Shown piece after piece: positions 8,990-17,993 of a stretch of DNA of 64,000 bases (the stretch's first letter is position 1; every line of letters begins with the position of its first letter). A program made the position numbers and the translations under genes. Source of the DNA: Enterococcus dongliensis (GTDB lineage Bacteria > Bacillota > Bacilli > Lactobacillales > Enterococcaceae); the NCBI RefSeq assembly GCF_005405225.1, contig NZ_BJDQ01000006.1:1-64000 (forward strand), in the 5' to 3' direction. The notes under the pieces are model-generated. The model was not told the DNA's origin, did no database searches, and was given only the letters and a program-made list of their open reading frames with translations.

Positions 8990-9007
8990 TTGTGATTTTT
9001 TTCACAC
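8990..9007 (-). promoter_or_regulatory. Rex-like operator, distal
   Basis: TTGTGA-N6-TCACAC at 8990-9007 matches the Rex consensus at 11 of 12 defined positions. It sits just upstream of the -35. Rex is the NADH-sensing repressor that commonly controls adhE in Firmicutes; no rex gene lies in this window. Confidence 0.65.
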
Positions 9008-9202
9008 CTAATAAAATCTCATTAAACACGATTGTTTCAACGATTGTAAAAATATGTCTTTTTCCGCCTGTAAAACAAAATCATTACATATAAAGAACTT
9101 TTTTCACAATATATTCATCTCTATAGTTGAACAAGTGGATTTTTCTCGCTGTTAGCTTAAGATTATTTATTTTTTCTTCTTTGATATTTTGAAAATAGAC
9201 AC

Positions 9203-9229
9203 AAAAAAAGCCCGTATAAATACGGGCTT
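9203..9229 (-). terminator. terminator of yajC
   Basis: AAGCCCGTA / TACGGGCTT hairpin with a TAAA loop, followed on the minus strand by a run of seven T. Confidence 0.92.
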
Positions 9230-9252
9230 ACTGAACAAATCGTAACGATGGT

Positions 9253-9609
9253 TTATTTATCGTCAGTTTTATCTTCTGATTTTTCTTCAATTACTGATTC
9301 TGTTGATTCTGGTTCAACATTTTTTGTTTCAGCTGCTGTGGTTGGACTAACACCTGATTTGACTATTTTGATTGAAGAACGGTCAAATACTAAATAAATA
9401 CCTTCACAGTCTAAAGTAACTGTTTTATCGCTTGTATTAATTTCAGAGATCACACCGTGTAGACCGCCGATAGTTACGACACCATCTCCAACTTTCATAG
9501 CATCTAATAAACTTTGACGTTCTTTTTGTTGTTTCTTTTGAGAACGGTTCATCATAAAGAACATTCCCAGCATCAACACAAGTAAGATAATCATTGAAAA
9601 GTTTCCCAT
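9253..9609 (-). CDS. yajC: preprotein translocase accessory subunit YajC
   Basis: Small membrane protein that associates with SecDF-YidC/SecYEG in protein export. It has one N-terminal membrane helix (residues 4-20, FSMIILLVLMLGMFFMM), a basic RSQKKQQKERQ stretch, then the compact YajC domain with VGDGVVTIGGLHGVI at about 42-56. The C-terminal 25 residues are acidic and low complexity (ESTESVIEEKSEDKTDD). 118 residues. It sits 85 nt downstream of tgt on the same strand, the common tgt-yajC order, so the two are probably cotranscribed. Confidence 0.93.
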   Translation of the reverse strand: MGNFSMIILLVLMLGMFFMMNRSQKKQQKERQSLLDAMKVGDGVVTIGGLHGVISEINTSDKTVTLDCEGIYLVFDRSSIKIVKSGVSPTTAAETKNVEPESTESVIEEKSEDKTDDK

Positions 9610-9694
9610 TTTAAAATTCCCCTCGCATTCTTAGTAAATCCACTTTTAACTGTATCAAAGTTTCTAACGTTTCACTAGCTTTTTTGATTAGATT

Positions 9695-10840
<1,146 letters not shown>

Positions 10841-11169
10841 TTAATTTCCTACTTTCTTCTATATGTATGTGTTTGCAACTTGTACCATAATACTGGTTTT
10901 AATCGGCTTTTGCAACTTTCTATAAAGAGCTTAAAACTTCCTATAAGAAGTGAAAAATCAATTTGATCAAAAGAACACAAAGTTCTCTTTTTTTATTTTT
11001 TTGAATGAGTAAAAATGACGGACTTTATTTATCAGAAAAAAATTCTCCACGTAACTTCATTCGTTAAGACACACTTTTAACGATACAAAATAATGAACTA
11101 CTAAAACTATAAGAGAACACTCATTATGTTTTGTTCACTAACTCCTATTGTGAAATAAATATTTAATTA

Positions 11170-11183
11170 AGAAAGCGTTTACA
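11170..11183 (+). promoter_or_regulatory. cre site (CcpA operator) on the adhE2 promoter
   Basis: AGAAAGCGTTTACA matches the cre consensus TGWAANCGNTNWCA at all defined positions except the first. It overlaps the -35 box, a position at which CcpA represses. Confidence 0.7.
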
Positions 11184-11206
11184 TTCTATGATAGACAGAT
11201 TATGAT
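11178..11206 (+). promoter_or_regulatory. promoter of adhE copy 2
   Basis: TTTACA (11178-11183) and TATGAT (11201-11206) are spaced by 17 nt, about 30 nt before the GGGAGGA ribosome-binding site of adhE2. Confidence 0.75.
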
Positions 11207-11239
11207 GAGTTTAGCAAAAAAATTACTGGGAGGAACGAC

Positions 11240-13840
11240 ATGGTTAAAACAGTTGAGAAAAAGAAGGAAGCAATCAATGTTGAAGCGATGATCAATGAAC
11301 TAGCAACAAAGGGCAACGAGGCATTAAGCGTTTTATCTCGCTTCGATCAAACAACGATCGATCATATCGTCCATGAAATGGCGATGGCGGCATTGGACAA
11401 ACACATGTTATTGGCAAAAATGGCGGTAGAAGAAACCGGCCGCGGTATCGTCGAAGATAAAGCTATCAAAAATATGTATGCTTCAGAATATATTTGGAAC
11501 AGCATCAAACATGATAAGACTGCAGGCATCATCTACGAAGATAAACAGAAACACCTGGTCCAAATCGCTGAACCAGTTGGCGTTATTTGTGGAGTCACAC
11601 CTACCACCAATCCAACTTCAACTACTGTATTTAAATCACTCATTGCCATTAAGACCCGTAATCCGATTGTTTTTGCTTTTCATCCGAGTGCTCAAAAAAG
11701 TTCGGCAGAAGCCGCACGAATTATTCGTGATGCAGCGGTTGCTGCCGGCGCTCCAGAAAATTGTATCCAATGGATCGAAAGCCCCTCACTGGAAGCTACT
11801 CAAGGCTTGATGAATCATCCTGGAATTGCGATTGTTTTAGCGACAGGCGGCAGTGCTATGGTGAAATCTGCTTACTCAACAGGAAAACCAGCATTAGGTG
11901 TCGGCCCAGGAAATGTCCCTTCTTATATCGAAAAGACCGCGAGAATCAAACGAGCCGTCAACGATTTAATTGTCTCTAAAACCTTTGATAATGGAATGAT
12001 CTGCGCTTCTGAGCAAGCAATTATCGTCGATAAAGAAATCTACGATGAAGTGAAAAAAGAATTCCAAGCGCATCAAGTCTACTTTGTTAAGAAAAATGAA
12101 GTGAAAAAATTAGAAGATGCCGTAATGAATGAAGGAAAATACGCGGTCAATCCAAAAATCGTTGGTTTCTCTGCCAAAGCAATCGCTGAACTAGCTGGAA
12201 TCACTGTCCCAGATGGAACCAAACTGCTGATTGCTGAATTAGATGGTGTTGGTGCCGATTATCCTTTGTCTCGTGAAAAACTTTCTCCTGTTTTAGCGAT
12301 GATCAAAGCGACAAATACTCAACACGGACTAGAATTAGCGGAAAAGATGCTTGAATTAGGCGGCCTCGGACACACCGCAGTCATCCATACAGAAGATCCA
12401 GAGGTTGAACTGGAATTTAGTTTGCGGATGAAAGCCTGCCGGATCTTAGTCAACTCTCCTTCTTCTGAAGGCGGAATCGGCGATATCTACAATGAATTGA
12501 TTCCATCATTGACACTTGGTTGTGGTTCATACGGGAAAAATTCAGTTTCTCATAACGTGTCTGCCCTTGATTTGATCAATATCAAAACTGTAGCGAAACG
12601 GAGAAATAATATGCAATGGTTTAAACTTCCACCAAAGATTTACTTTGAAAAAAATTCTTTGCTGTACCTAACTCAAATGGAAAATGTGGAACGTGTCATG
12701 CTGGTCTGTGACCCGGGAATGGTCCAATTTGGTTATGCCGATATCGTGCGAGAAGCGTTAGGCCGTCGCAAAAATGATGTCAAAGTCGAAGTTTTCTCTG
12801 AAGTTGAACCAAATCCAACTACAAATACAGTCTACAAAGGTTTAGAAATGATCGTAGACTTTAAACCAGATACCATCATCGCACTTGGCGGCGGTTCAGC
12901 AATGGATGCAGCTAAAGGCATGTGGATGTTCTTTGAACACCCTGATACATCTTTCTTCGGCGCTAAGCAAAAATTCTTGGATATTCGGAAACGGACTTAT
13001 GGGATTAAACCAGCAGAAAATACACAGCTAATCTGTATCCCAACGACTTCTGGTACTGGTGCCGAAGTAACCCCATTTGCGGTTATTACCGACAGCGAGA
13101 CCCATGTGAAATACCCGCTAGCCGATTATGCATTGACACCAAACGTAGCGATCATCGATCCGCAATTTGTTTTAACATTACCTGCTTCAATTGCTGCAGA
13201 TACTGGGATGGACGTTTTAACACATGCCCTTGAATCCTATGTCTCTGTGATGGCTTCAGATTATACTCGTGGTTTGAGTTTGCAAGCAATCAAGATTGTC
13301 TTTGATTATTTGGAAAAATCTGTCAAAACTGGAGATGAAGAAGCTCGTGAGAAGATGCATAATGCTTCCGCAATGGCTGGAATGGCGTTTGCCAATGCCT
13401 TTTTAGGAATCTCTCACTCGATTGCTCATAAGATTGGTGGGGAATATGGAATCCCTCACGGCCGGACCAATGCAATCTTATTGCCTCATATCATTCGGTA
13501 CAATGCCAAAGATCCGCAAAAACATGCAATGTTTCCTAAATATGATTACTTCCGGGCTGATACAGACTATGCCGACGTAGCAAAATTTTTAGGACTACAA
13601 GGTAATACGACCGAAGAATTAGTCGAAGCTTTAGTAACTGCTGTTTACAAACTAGGGGTGTCGGTAGGTATTGAGATGAACTTGAAAGCACAAGGCGTCA
13701 CTCAAGAAAAACTAGATTCCACTGTTGATCGAATGGCTGAATTGGCCTATGAGGACCAATGTACGACAGCTAATCCAAAAGAACCATTGATCAGCGAACT
13801 AAAAGAGATCATCCTAACAGCTTACAATTATAAAGCCTAA
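11240..13840 (+). CDS. adhE2: bifunctional acetaldehyde/alcohol dehydrogenase AdhE, copy 2
   Basis: Same reactions and domain order as the gene at 6311-8911 and the same length, 866 residues. Aldehyde dehydrogenase motifs (NGMICASEQ with the catalytic Cys) and Fe-alcohol dehydrogenase motifs (ALGGGSAMDAAK, DTGMDVLTHALESY, HSIAHKIGGEYGIPHGR) are all intact. The two proteins are very similar across the dehydrogenase cores and differ mostly in the first 40 residues and in scattered surface stretches (for example around residues 310-400). GGGAGGA precedes the ATG. Its promoter carries a cre site over the -35, unlike copy 1, so it is probably shut off by preferred sugars. This looks like a diverged duplicate, not a recent one. 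Confidence 0.95.
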   Translation: MVKTVEKKKEAINVEAMINELATKGNEALSVLSRFDQTTIDHIVHEMAMAALDKHMLLAKMAVEETGRGIVEDKAIKNMYASEYIWNSIKHDKTAGIIYEDKQKHLVQIAEPVGVICGVTPTTNPTSTTVFKSLIAIKTRNPIVFAFHPSAQKSSAEAARIIRDAAVAAGAPENCIQWIESPSLEATQGLMNHPGIAIVLATGGSAMVKSAYSTGKPALGVGPGNVPSYIEKTARIKRAVNDLIVSKTFDNGMICASEQAIIVDKEIYDEVKKEFQAHQVYFVKKNEVKKLEDAVMNEGKYAVNPKIVGFSAKAIAELAGITVPDGTKLLIAELDGVGADYPLSREKLSPVLAMIKATNTQHGLELAEKMLELGGLGHTAVIHTEDPEVELEFSLRMKACRILVNSPSSEGGIGDIYNELIPSLTLGCGSYGKNSVSHNVSALDLINIKTVAKRRNNMQWFKLPPKIYFEKNSLLYLTQMENVERVMLVCDPGMVQFGYADIVREALGRRKNDVKVEVFSEVEPNPTTNTVYKGLEMIVDFKPDTIIALGGGSAMDAAKGMWMFFEHPDTSFFGAKQKFLDIRKRTYGIKPAENTQLICIPTTSGTGAEVTPFAVITDSETHVKYPLADYALTPNVAIIDPQFVLTLPASIAADTGMDVLTHALESYVSVMASDYTRGLSLQAIKIVFDYLEKSVKTGDEEAREKMHNASAMAGMAFANAFLGISHSIAHKIGGEYGIPHGRTNAILLPHIIRYNAKDPQKHAMFPKYDYFRADTDYADVAKFLGLQGNTTEELVEALVTAVYKLGVSVGIEMNLKAQGVTQEKLDSTVDRMAELAYEDQCTTANPKEPLISELKEIILTAYNYKA

Positions 13841-13881
13841 ATAAAAGACCTTCGAGGATAACATCCTTGAAGGTCTTTTAT
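13841..13881. terminator. bidirectional terminator after adhE2
   Basis: AAAAGACCTTCGAGGAT pairs with ATCCTTGAAGGTCTTTT (one G-U pair), with A/T runs outside. It serves adhE2 and the minus-strand regulator at 13881. Confidence 0.92.
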
Positions 13882-14093
13882 TAGTGACTTTCTTTTTGAT
13901 ATTTTAAAATATCCCCTGGTTGACATTCTAATATGCTGCAAATTTTATCCAAGGTGGAAAAACGTATCGCTTTGGCTCGATTGTTTTTCAAAATCGACAC
14001 ATTTGCCTGAGTGATTCCAACTTTTTCTGACAATTCGGTGACACTCATTTTTCTTTTTGCTAACATAACATCTAAATCAATGATAATCGCCAT
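13881..14093 (-). CDS. XRE-family regulator, 70 aa
   Basis: A stand-alone helix-turn-helix protein of the short Cro/CI type (YozG-like). The HTH covers residues 17-40 (MSVTELSEKVGITQANVSIL), followed by FSTLDKICSILECQPGDIL, the usual end of such domains. It lies 10 nt downstream of a DUF2975 membrane protein gene on the same strand. This XRE plus DUF2975 pairing is known from bacilli. The regulator may control its own operon, with the membrane protein affecting its activity, but neither role is shown here. Confidence 0.88.
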   Translation of the reverse strand: MAIIIDLDVMLAKRKMSVTELSEKVGITQANVSILKNNRAKAIRFSTLDKICSILECQPGDILKYQKESH

Positions 14094-14103
14094 GTAGTCA
14101 CTC

Positions 14104-14568
14104 CTAAATTGTTAATTCGTTGTCTGTTTTTAACTCAGCAGCATTTTTAAAAAGTTCTTCTACGATTTGAGAAAATATAAACGCGGTAAAAGGCAATAAA
14201 ACCAATGCAAACCCGATTACAAGAATTCCAGGAGCATCTTGCCGATCGGCCACAGTGTAGAAAAAGGGAAGAATTCCTAGAAATGCGATGCTGATCAATA
14301 GAATCGTCTTCTTTATAGCTGAGACTACTTTTAATGTCTTCATTGAAAAGGCTTCTGATTTTTTGATGTATCTCAACATTTTAGCCAGTAAAAAGAGGAC
14401 ACGAAATCCTAAAAGAACTGATACGATAAAAGACACAAACAAACAGCTGACGAAAAATGGCCGAATTTCTTCCGAAAAAAATTGAATGGAAAATACGACT
14501 GTTATAAATACTACCAATAAGCTGATCAAAACTAACGCAGCATTTAGGAAGTTGATTTTTTTATTCAT
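14104..14568 (-). CDS. DUF2975 membrane protein
   Basis: 154 residues with four hydrophobic segments at roughly 9-30, 38-62, 88-104 and 115-135, separated by short basic loops (RYIKKSEAFSMKTLKVVSAIKKT between helices 2 and 3). This matches the DUF2975 (YoaS-like) pattern of a small four-helix membrane protein. It is first in a two-gene unit with the XRE regulator. Function unknown. A reasonable guess is that it senses a membrane condition for its partner regulator. Confidence 0.8.
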   Translation of the reverse strand: MNKKINFLNAALVLISLLVVFITVVFSIQFFSEEIRPFFVSCLFVSFIVSVLLGFRVLFLLAKMLRYIKKSEAFSMKTLKVVSAIKKTILLISIAFLGILPFFYTVADRQDAPGILVIGFALVLLPFTAFIFSQIVEELFKNAAELKTDNELTI

Positions 14569-14662
14569 AGAAACACCTCGAATTCTTTTGTAACGTTATA
14601 CTAGCACCATACAGATTGAAATTCAATGTTTTTTTATCGAAAAACGATATGTTTGCTAAAAA

Positions 14663-14696
14663 GAATACTAAGTTGTTCAAGAACAACTTAGTATTC
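14663..14696 (-). terminator. terminator of the P-type ATPase gene
   Basis: Perfect 15-bp hairpin GAATACTAAGTTGTT / AACAACTTAGTATTC with a 4-nt loop, then T-rich sequence on the minus strand. Confidence 0.92.
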
Positions 14697-14700
14697 TGAT

Positions 14701-17343
14701 TCAATCATTTTCTGGATCTATTTCTGGTGTTTTGTGGAATTTAATCAATTCATTGACGATGATTGGAACGATTGACAGCAAGATTGCAATCACCCAATGA
14801 TTCATACTGATCGGCACTAGGTAGAATAATTTTTGCGTTTGCGGAATCAACGCAATCGCAGTTGTGATTCCCAGTGCCAGCCAAGCCATTTGTGCCAATG
14901 ATTTATTTGTGGCTAAGTCTACTTTAAAGATTGATTTACTGCTTCGTACATTAAATACATGTAAGATCGAAGAATATGCTAAGACTAAGAAAGCCACTGT
15001 TTGCCCTACTTCTAAACTTGGTGGCGTAAAATAGCTGACATGTTCAACGAACGCTCCAACATAAAAACCGATCAGTGTCACAATCGTAAATACAACAGCA
15101 TTTAGACCTATTTTCTTCCATAGGCCCCGCGCAAAGATTCCTTCATCACGCGGAATTGGTTTTTCATCCATGATTCCTGCTTCTGCTGGTTCTCTTCCTA
15201 ATGCAAAACCAGGCAATCCATCTGCTACTACATTGACAAATAACAGCTGAACCGCAGTGAATGGTGCGCCCCAACCTAATAACATAGCAATCACTACAAT
15301 AAAAATCTCAGAGATATTGCAACTTAATAAAAAATTGATCGCTTTTCTGATCCCTTGATAAACTGAACGGCCTCTTGCTACTGCATCAACGATCGTAGCA
15401 AAATTATCATCTGTCAAAATCATATCAGCTGCGCCTTTAGCAACATCTGTTCCAGTGATTCCCATTGCACAACCGACGTCACTCGCTTTTAAAGCTGGCG
15501 CATCATTGACCCCATCACCTGTCATAGCAACAACTGCACCCGTTCGCTGCCATGATTTAACGATTCTGATTTTATCTTCCGGTGTCACTCGAGCATAGAC
15601 CGATAATTCTTTGACACGAGCATCCAGTTCATCGTCACTCATCTTTTGTAATTCCGTACCTGAAAGAGCTTCTTTTCGCGATTTCATGATGCCCAATTCT
15701 TTTGCAATCGCTCCAGCAGTCACAACATGGTCGCCAGTAATCATTACTGTTTTAATCCCTGCTTTTTTTGCACGAGCAATCGCACCTTTTGACTCGGGAC
15801 GCGGAGGATCAATCATTCCGATCAATCCCATCAAACGCAGCTTTTTCTCCAATGCTTCTGAAGTAAATTCCGTAGGTTCTTCTTCATGAATTGCATAACC
15901 TACTGCAATTACGCGGAGAGCTTTTTTACCAAAACGATCATTGACGATTGCCGCTTGATCCACATCTCCATAATAGAATTTAGGGAGCAAGACATCAAAG
16001 GCACCTTTAGTAATCGAGATGAACTTTTTGCCACGTTTATGTACTGTCGTCATCATCTTACGTTCAGAATCAAAAGGAATTTCTCCAATACGAGGATATT
16101 TTTCTTCTAATTCGGCTTTAGTATGATAGTTTTCCTCCACTGCACGAACAATCGCGGCTTCGGTTGGATTACCTTTGATTTCCAATTCATTGTCATCATT
16201 TTCTACTACGACATCGGTACATAAAGCAGCGATACTTAAAACTTCCATGGCTTCATCTGTCATACCTTCTTCAGTGTCCACCACTGAATCTCCATGGGTC
16301 CAGACTCGGCGAACACGCATCTTGTTTTGTGTCAGTGTCCCCGTCTTATCCGAACAAATAACATTTGCTGAACCCAATGTTTCCACAGCCGGTAGTTTTC
16401 GTATGATCGCATTTTTTTTCGCCATTTTCTGTACGCCAAATGCCAAGGTCAACGTTACAATTACCATCAACGTCTCTGGTACAGCCGCTACTGCCAATGA
16501 AATCGAAGTAATGAACATATCTAATATTGGTTCACCTTGCATTTCCCCAATGAAAAACACAAAAGCCGCAGCTGCCAAAGCGATCAAACTAATTCGTTTG
16601 CCTAATTGATTTAATCGTTTTTGCAGAGGTGTTTTTTGGTTTTCATCATTGTTTAATAACCCTGCGATTTTCCCCATCTCAGTCTTCATACCTGTTGCTG
16701 TAACAATTGCTTTCCCACGACCATTCACTACCGTCGATCCTTTGTAAAGCATATTCAGTCGATCTCCTAGAGCAGCCCCCTCCTCACCTAAATAGTCAGG
16801 ATCTTTTATCACGGGTTCACTCTCGCCCGTCAAGGCCGATTCTTCTACACGCAACTGCGAGGCTTCGACAATCCGTGCATCTGCAGTGATCATTGAACCA
16901 GCTTCTAACAATAGTGTATCTCCAGGTACTAATTCTTCCGCATCGATCTCTTCTTGTTTTCCATCACGTATGACTGTAGCTGTTTGTTTGTTCATATCTT
17001 GTAAGGCAGACAATGCTTTTTCTGCATTCCCCTCTTGTACGATAGCTAAAACAGAATTAATCACAACAATCGCGATAATCAAAAAACTTTCAAAATAATC
17101 CCCATGATCTGTGGCAATCGCAGTGTATAGTGAGATTACTGCTGCTACCAATAAAATAATTGTCGTGAAATCCGTCAAACTATGAAAGAACTTTTTTGCT
17201 AATGATTCTTTCGCAGCTTCTTCAAATTTATTTTTTCCGTTATTTTTTATTTTATCACCAACTTGGTTGCTAGTTAAACCATGATCTAAATCAGCATCAT
17301 ATTCATCAATTACATTGTCTATCTTTTCTTTATATGGATCCAT
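14701..17343 (-). CDS. cation-transporting P-type ATPase, Ca2+ type
   Basis: P2-type pump, probably exporting Ca2+. Actuator motif TGES at 172-175; phosphorylation site DKTGT at 332-336; GDGVNDAPALK in the hinge; ten membrane helices with four after the last cytoplasmic domain. 880 residues, the same length as the Listeria Ca2+ pump LMCA1 as I recall it. Helix 5 has NISE (Asn and Glu ligands as in SERCA). Helix 6 has NVVAD, where Ala replaces the SERCA Thr. Helix 4 reads VPETLM instead of the usual IPEGLP. The site-II acids remain, so transport of one Ca2+ per cycle is plausible, but Mn2+ or another ion cannot be excluded. AGGAGG precedes the ATG; it is a single-gene unit. Confidence 0.9.
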   Translation of the reverse strand: MDPYKEKIDNVIDEYDADLDHGLTSNQVGDKIKNNGKNKFEEAAKESLAKKFFHSLTDFTTIILLVAAVISLYTAIATDHGDYFESFLIIAIVVINSVLAIVQEGNAEKALSALQDMNKQTATVIRDGKQEEIDAEELVPGDTLLLEAGSMITADARIVEASQLRVEESALTGESEPVIKDPDYLGEEGAALGDRLNMLYKGSTVVNGRGKAIVTATGMKTEMGKIAGLLNNDENQKTPLQKRLNQLGKRISLIALAAAAFVFFIGEMQGEPILDMFITSISLAVAAVPETLMVIVTLTLAFGVQKMAKKNAIIRKLPAVETLGSANVICSDKTGTLTQNKMRVRRVWTHGDSVVDTEEGMTDEAMEVLSIAALCTDVVVENDDNELEIKGNPTEAAIVRAVEENYHTKAELEEKYPRIGEIPFDSERKMMTTVHKRGKKFISITKGAFDVLLPKFYYGDVDQAAIVNDRFGKKALRVIAVGYAIHEEEPTEFTSEALEKKLRLMGLIGMIDPPRPESKGAIARAKKAGIKTVMITGDHVVTAGAIAKELGIMKSRKEALSGTELQKMSDDELDARVKELSVYARVTPEDKIRIVKSWQRTGAVVAMTGDGVNDAPALKASDVGCAMGITGTDVAKGAADMILTDDNFATIVDAVARGRSVYQGIRKAINFLLSCNISEIFIVVIAMLLGWGAPFTAVQLLFVNVVADGLPGFALGREPAEAGIMDEKPIPRDEGIFARGLWKKIGLNAVVFTIVTLIGFYVGAFVEHVSYFTPPSLEVGQTVAFLVLAYSSILHVFNVRSSKSIFKVDLATNKSLAQMAWLALGITTAIALIPQTQKLFYLVPISMNHWVIAILLSIVPIIVNELIKFHKTPEIDPEND

Positions 17344-17383
17344 CCTATTCCTCCTAATGTTATAAAAAACTACTTATATTATT

Positions 17384-17413
17384 ACTATAACATAGAAAAG
17401 ATAACGAACTCAA
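17384..17413 (-). promoter_or_regulatory. promoter of the P-type ATPase gene
   Basis: On the minus strand, TTGAGT (17408-17413) and TATAGT (17384-17389) are spaced by 18 nt, about 40 nt before the start codon. Confidence 0.6.
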
Positions 17414-17499
17414 AGTAAACAGTCTATATTTAGTCAAAAAGAAACAAAATAAACCGCTAAAAATAAACATATAAAACGCTTCCGTAATTAGATAAACTA

Positions 17500-17508
17500 T
17501 GCTATATT
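17500..17508 (+). promoter_or_regulatory. extended -10 promoter of the candidate RNA
   Basis: TGCTATATT is an extended -10 (TG-N-TATATT) with a poor -35, and transcription would start at about 17514-17517. This is immediately before the 5' arm of the long-range helix described for the RNA. Confidence 0.55.
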
Positions 17509-17514
17509 ATAGAT

Positions 17515-17887
17515 ACAAGGAAGGAGGAACTTAGATCATTCGAAGGATTTCTCGATAAGAAAGTAGAAGAAAGTAAACAATAAAATTGTTAGTAATACAA
17601 GGTTCACTGAAAAGTGTCAATAATACGTGTGAAGTATTTCCTTTTAAAAATAGTGAATGCGTATCCGAGATTGAGTAGTTCATCAAACACACAAGTAAAA
17701 TGATACGTAAAATAAGAAAAGATTCTTAAAACTGAATAGAAGTGAAAACGTAGTAAAAACAAATATTTATGTTTATAGTCAAGAAATTCATGTAATACTT
17801 TGCATGTATCATAAAGTAATATAAATTCGAATGAACTAATCCTTCCGATATTCTAAGAGCCAGGCAGTCGAGAGCCTGGCTTTTTTT
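17515..17887 (+). ncRNA. candidate structured non-coding RNA, about 370 nt
   Basis: There is no credible open reading frame here, but there is a full transcription unit: an extended -10 at 17500-17508 and a strong terminator at 17858-17887. The two ends are complementary. GGAAGGA (17519-17525) pairs with TCCTTCC (17840-17846); TTAG (17531-17534) with CTAA (17836-17839); TCATTCGAA (17536-17544) with TTCGAATGA (17826-17834). The only irregularities are one A-A mismatch and a 5-nt bulge. Inside are small hairpins: CACT-GAAA-AGTG with a GNRA loop, AATAC/GTATT, TGCGTATC/GATACGTA, and TACTTT/AAAGTA. It does not resemble tmRNA, RNase P RNA, SRP RNA or 6S RNA. The alternative is a mobile element with imperfect terminal inverted repeats. 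Confidence 0.6.
17858..17887 (+). terminator. terminator of the candidate RNA
   Basis: Perfect 8-bp GC-rich stem AGCCAGGC / GCCTGGCT with an 8-nt loop and seven T. There is no plus-strand protein gene upstream of it for several kilobases, which is itself evidence for the RNA. Confidence 0.93.
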
Positions 17888-17934
17888 GCGTTCAGAATCA
17901 ATACCTACTCTATTAAAGACTTTTCAACAAAATC

Positions 17935-17977
17935 AAACACAAAATCGCCCAATCATCTTTTTGATGACTGGACGATT
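17935..17977 (-). terminator. terminator of the ketodeoxygluconate operon
   Basis: Arms at 17943-17957 and 17963-17977 pair along 15 positions, allowing G-U pairs, and are followed on the minus strand by TTTTGTGTTTG. Confidence 0.8.
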
Positions 17978-17993
17978 CCCATTAACTATTTTA

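Larger units (their letters stand above)
8912..9202. other. regulatory gap upstream of adhE copy 1
   Basis: AT-rich stretch of about 290 nt without a credible gene. It holds the adhE promoter and two Rex-like sites (listed separately). The rest, 9008-9200, is very AT-rich with no further structure that I can support. Confidence 0.6.
10841..11239. other. 399-nt gap between tgt and adhE copy 2
   Basis: No gene. It holds the tgt promoter region (minus) and the adhE2 promoter with a cre site (plus). A short hairpin AGAAC/GTTCT at 10972-10986 is followed by T-rich sequence on the plus strand, but no plus-strand gene precedes it. A lone Rex half-site, TTGTGAA, occurs at 11148-11154 without a convincing second half. 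Confidence 0.55.

Noticed and set aside
9085-9105. Third Rex-like sequence (TTTTTTCACAATATATTCAT)
   Set aside because: Only one half-site is present; the other half does not pair.
10972-10995. Short hairpin followed by T run between tgt and adhE2
   Set aside because: The stem is only 5 bp and there is no upstream plus-strand gene or promoter for it to terminate.
11478-11979. Open frames of 72-110 codons on the plus strand inside adhE copy 2
   Set aside because: They are out of frame with the conserved AdhE protein, have no ribosome-binding site and no family resemblance.
16175-16609. 144-codon plus-strand frame opposite the P-type ATPase
   Set aside because: Its sequence is the complement of a conserved ATPase region, Ser/Thr-rich as expected for antisense frames, and no ribosome-binding site precedes it.
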